Assembly (NCBI RefSeq): GCF_001425005.1
Contig: NZ_LMDB01000036.1
Span: forward strand, 62,001 to 126,000
Source: Duganella sp. Root336D2
GTDB taxonomy: Bacteria; Pseudomonadota; Gammaproteobacteria; Burkholderiales; Burkholderiaceae_D
Direction of reading: 5' to 3'
DNA: 64,000 bases
A program made the translations under genes and the position numbers. Below the pieces are notes generated by a model. It was not told the DNA's origin, made no database searches, and was given only the letters and a program-made list of their open reading frames with translations. This document shows positions 62,626 through 64,000 of this stretch, piece by piece. Every line of letters begins with the position of its first letter. Positions within the stretch are counted from its first letter, which is position 1.

Positions 62626-63707
62626 TGGCTCTGCCAGAAATGATTGATTCGATTAAGGTAATGGGCGAGGCCAACCTCGGCACCTTCTGGCCGTTCGTCT
62701 GGACCATGGCCAAGATCCTGTGCGTGACCCTGCCCCTGATGGGCCTGGTCGCCTACCTGACCCTGTGGGAGCGTAAGCTCCTCGGCTGGATCCAGATCCG
62801 TATCGGCCCGAACCGCGTGGGCCCGAACGGCCTGCTGCAGCCGATCGCCGACGCACTGAAACTGCTGTTCAAAGAGATCATCGTCCCGACCAAGTCGAAC
62901 AAGTCCCTGTTCTTCATCGGTCCTGTGATGACCATCATGCCGGCTCTGGCTTGCTGGGCGGTGGTGCCGTTCGCCCCGGGCGCTGCCCTGGCCGACGTCA
63001 ACGCCGGCCTGCTGCTGATCATGGCAATCGCCTCGATGGAGGTGTACGGCATCATCATCGCCGGCTGGTCCGCCAACTCGAAGTACTCCTTCATGGGCGC
63101 GATGCGCGCATCGGCGCAGATGGTGTCCTACGAAATCGCCATGGGCTTCGCCCTGGTGATCGTGCTGATGGTTTCCGGGTCGCTGAACCTGTCGGAAATC
63201 GTGGCCGGCCAGCAGAAGGGCACCATGGCATCCATGGGCCTGAACCTGCTGTCGTGGAACTGGCTGCCGCTGCTGCCGATCTTCGTCGTGTACCTGGTGT
63301 CCGGCCTGGCCGAATGCAACCGTCACCCGTTCGACGTGGTGGAAGGCGAATCCGAGATTGTCGGCGGCCACATGGTCGAATACGGCGGCATGGCTTACGC
63401 CATGTTCTTCCTGGCGGAATACGCCAACATGATCCTGATCTCGCTGCTGGCGTCGATCATGTTCCTGGGTGGCTGGTCCGCCCCGATCGCAGCGCTGGAA
63501 TTCGGCGGCGTGTTCGGCGGCTTCTTCTGGCTGTTCATCAAGACCTTCTTCATCGTATCGCTGTTCATCTGGACGCGCGGCACCTTCCCGCGTTACCGCT
63601 ATGACCAGATCATGCGTTTGGGCTGGAAAGTGTTCATCCCGCTGACCCTGGCATACCTGGTGTTCGTGGCGACGTGGATGCAGACCTCCTGGAATATTTG
63701 GAAGTAA
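62625..63707 (+). CDS. nuoH: NADH-quinone oxidoreductase subunit H
   Basis: 360-aa membrane subunit with eight helices, linking quinone chamber to proton channels. Family markers: [68 protein letters not shown] and [24 protein letters not shown]. Starts on the last base of the nuoG stop (TAATG). Confidence 0.98.
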   Translation: MALPEMIDSIKVMGEANLGTFWPFVWTMAKILCVTLPLMGLVAYLTLWERKLLGWIQIRIGPNRVGPNGLLQPIADALKLLFKEIIVPTKSNKSLFFIGPVMTIMPALACWAVVPFAPGAALADVNAGLLLIMAIASMEVYGIIIAGWSANSKYSFMGAMRASAQMVSYEIAMGFALVIVLMVSGSLNLSEIVAGQQKGTMASMGLNLLSWNWLPLLPIFVVYLVSGLAECNRHPFDVVEGESEIVGGHMVEYGGMAYAMFFLAEYANMILISLLASIMFLGGWSAPIAALEFGGVFGGFFWLFIKTFFIVSLFIWTRGTFPRYRYDQIMRLGWKVFIPLTLAYLVFVATWMQTSWNIWK

Positions 63708-63722
63708 GAGAGCGAATACAGA

Positions 63723-64000
63723 ATGGACCGATTGAAAGATTTCTTCGGCAGCTTCTTGCTGACCGAACTGTTCAAGGGGATGGCGCTGACTGGCAAATAC
63801 ATGTTTGCCAAGAAGATCACCGTCCAGTTCCCTGAAGAGAAAACCCCGATCTCGCCGCGTTTCCGCGGCCTGCACGCCCTGCGCCGCTACCCGAACGGCG
63901 AAGAGCGCTGCATCGCCTGCAAACTGTGCGAAGCAGTTTGCCCGGCGATGGCGATCACCATCGAGTCGGAGCAGCGTGACGACGGCAGCCGCCGTACCAC
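63723..64000 (+). CDS. nuoI: NADH-quinone oxidoreductase subunit I (5' part, cut by window end)
   Basis: The first 92 codons of the 23-kDa subunit, which holds clusters N6a and N6b. After an amphipathic N-terminal helix ([16 protein letters not shown]), [33 protein letters not shown] gives the first 4Fe-4S motif (CxxCxxCxxxCP). The second ferredoxin motif lies beyond the window. 15 nt after nuoH. Confidence 0.95.
   Translation, partial: MDRLKDFFGSFLLTELFKGMALTGKYMFAKKITVQFPEEKTPISPRFRGLHALRRYPNGEERCIACKLCEAVCPAMAITIESEQRDDGSRRT

Overview
The window looks like a chromosomal segment of a betaproteobacterium of the order Burkholderiales, most likely family Oxalobacteraceae (Massilia/Duganella/Janthinobacterium/Herminiimonas-like). 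This is an inference from high-GC coding, protein style and gene order (isc-hscBA-fdx-iscX; sigma factor/DUF3619/DUF3106/RDD upstream of ilvIHC; pssA-leuA; rpsO-pnp; quinone oxidoreductase-tpiA-secG-tRNA-Leu-nuo). No whole-genome comparison was possible.

Layout. 1-6217: 3' half of the iron-sulfur assembly operon (iscU end, iscA, hscB, hscA, fdx, iscX), running by overlapping stop/start codons into a SAM methyltransferase, a threonine aldolase and a pseudouridine synthase. 6230-8890: a small type VI secretion accessory island holding a broken Tae4-type amidase gene, two paralogous exported WG-repeat proteins and a PAAR tip protein between them. 8920-12401: a DUF2007 protein, a methyltransferase, and a sigma factor/DUF3619/DUF3106/RDD operon. 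12818-16095: ilvI-ilvH-ilvC. 16274-19593: a PafA-like phosphatase and two tandem SIMPL proteins. 19664-22083: pssA and leuA. 22090-30295: a CatA-like acyltransferase facing a long minus-strand operon with cytochrome bo quinol oxidase (cyoABCD), SURF1, a RegB/RegA-type redox two-component pair and an esterase. 30442-35446: an MFS transporter, an XRE regulator, a lipoprotein, rpsO and pnp.

35504-52135 is a 16-17 kb accessory block between two conserved core segments. It holds an AraC regulator, PEBP and OsmC proteins, an HSP90-like ATPase paired with a large helical-repeat protein, a rifampin ADP-ribosyltransferase (arr), a YCII protein and a YjbR protein, a leucine-rich-repeat protein, a class C beta-lactamase-like hydrolase next to a tandem triplet of small exported proteins, a cytochrome c/PQQ dehydrogenase fusion, a GIN-domain protein and a Sel1 protein. 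51933-64000 returns to core functions: a manganese riboswitch with its Mn exporter, quinone oxidoreductase, tpiA, secG, tRNA-Leu(GAG) and complex I genes nuoA to nuoI (nuoI is cut by the window end).

Themes. Respiration dominates: complex I feeds quinol, cyo oxidises it, and a RegBA-like quinone-sensing pair lies in the same transcription unit as cyo. Fe-S assembly supplies the clusters of complex I. The less described items are (i) the Tae4 remnant whose stop codon overlaps the start of an exported WG-repeat protein, a pattern repeated by PAAR and the second WG protein; (ii) the HSP90-like/TPR-like pair, preceded by a 37-nt element that recurs 3 kb upstream before a 58-aa exported protein; (iii) dispersed intergenic palindromes of two related families; and (iv) the tandem triplet of small exported proteins.
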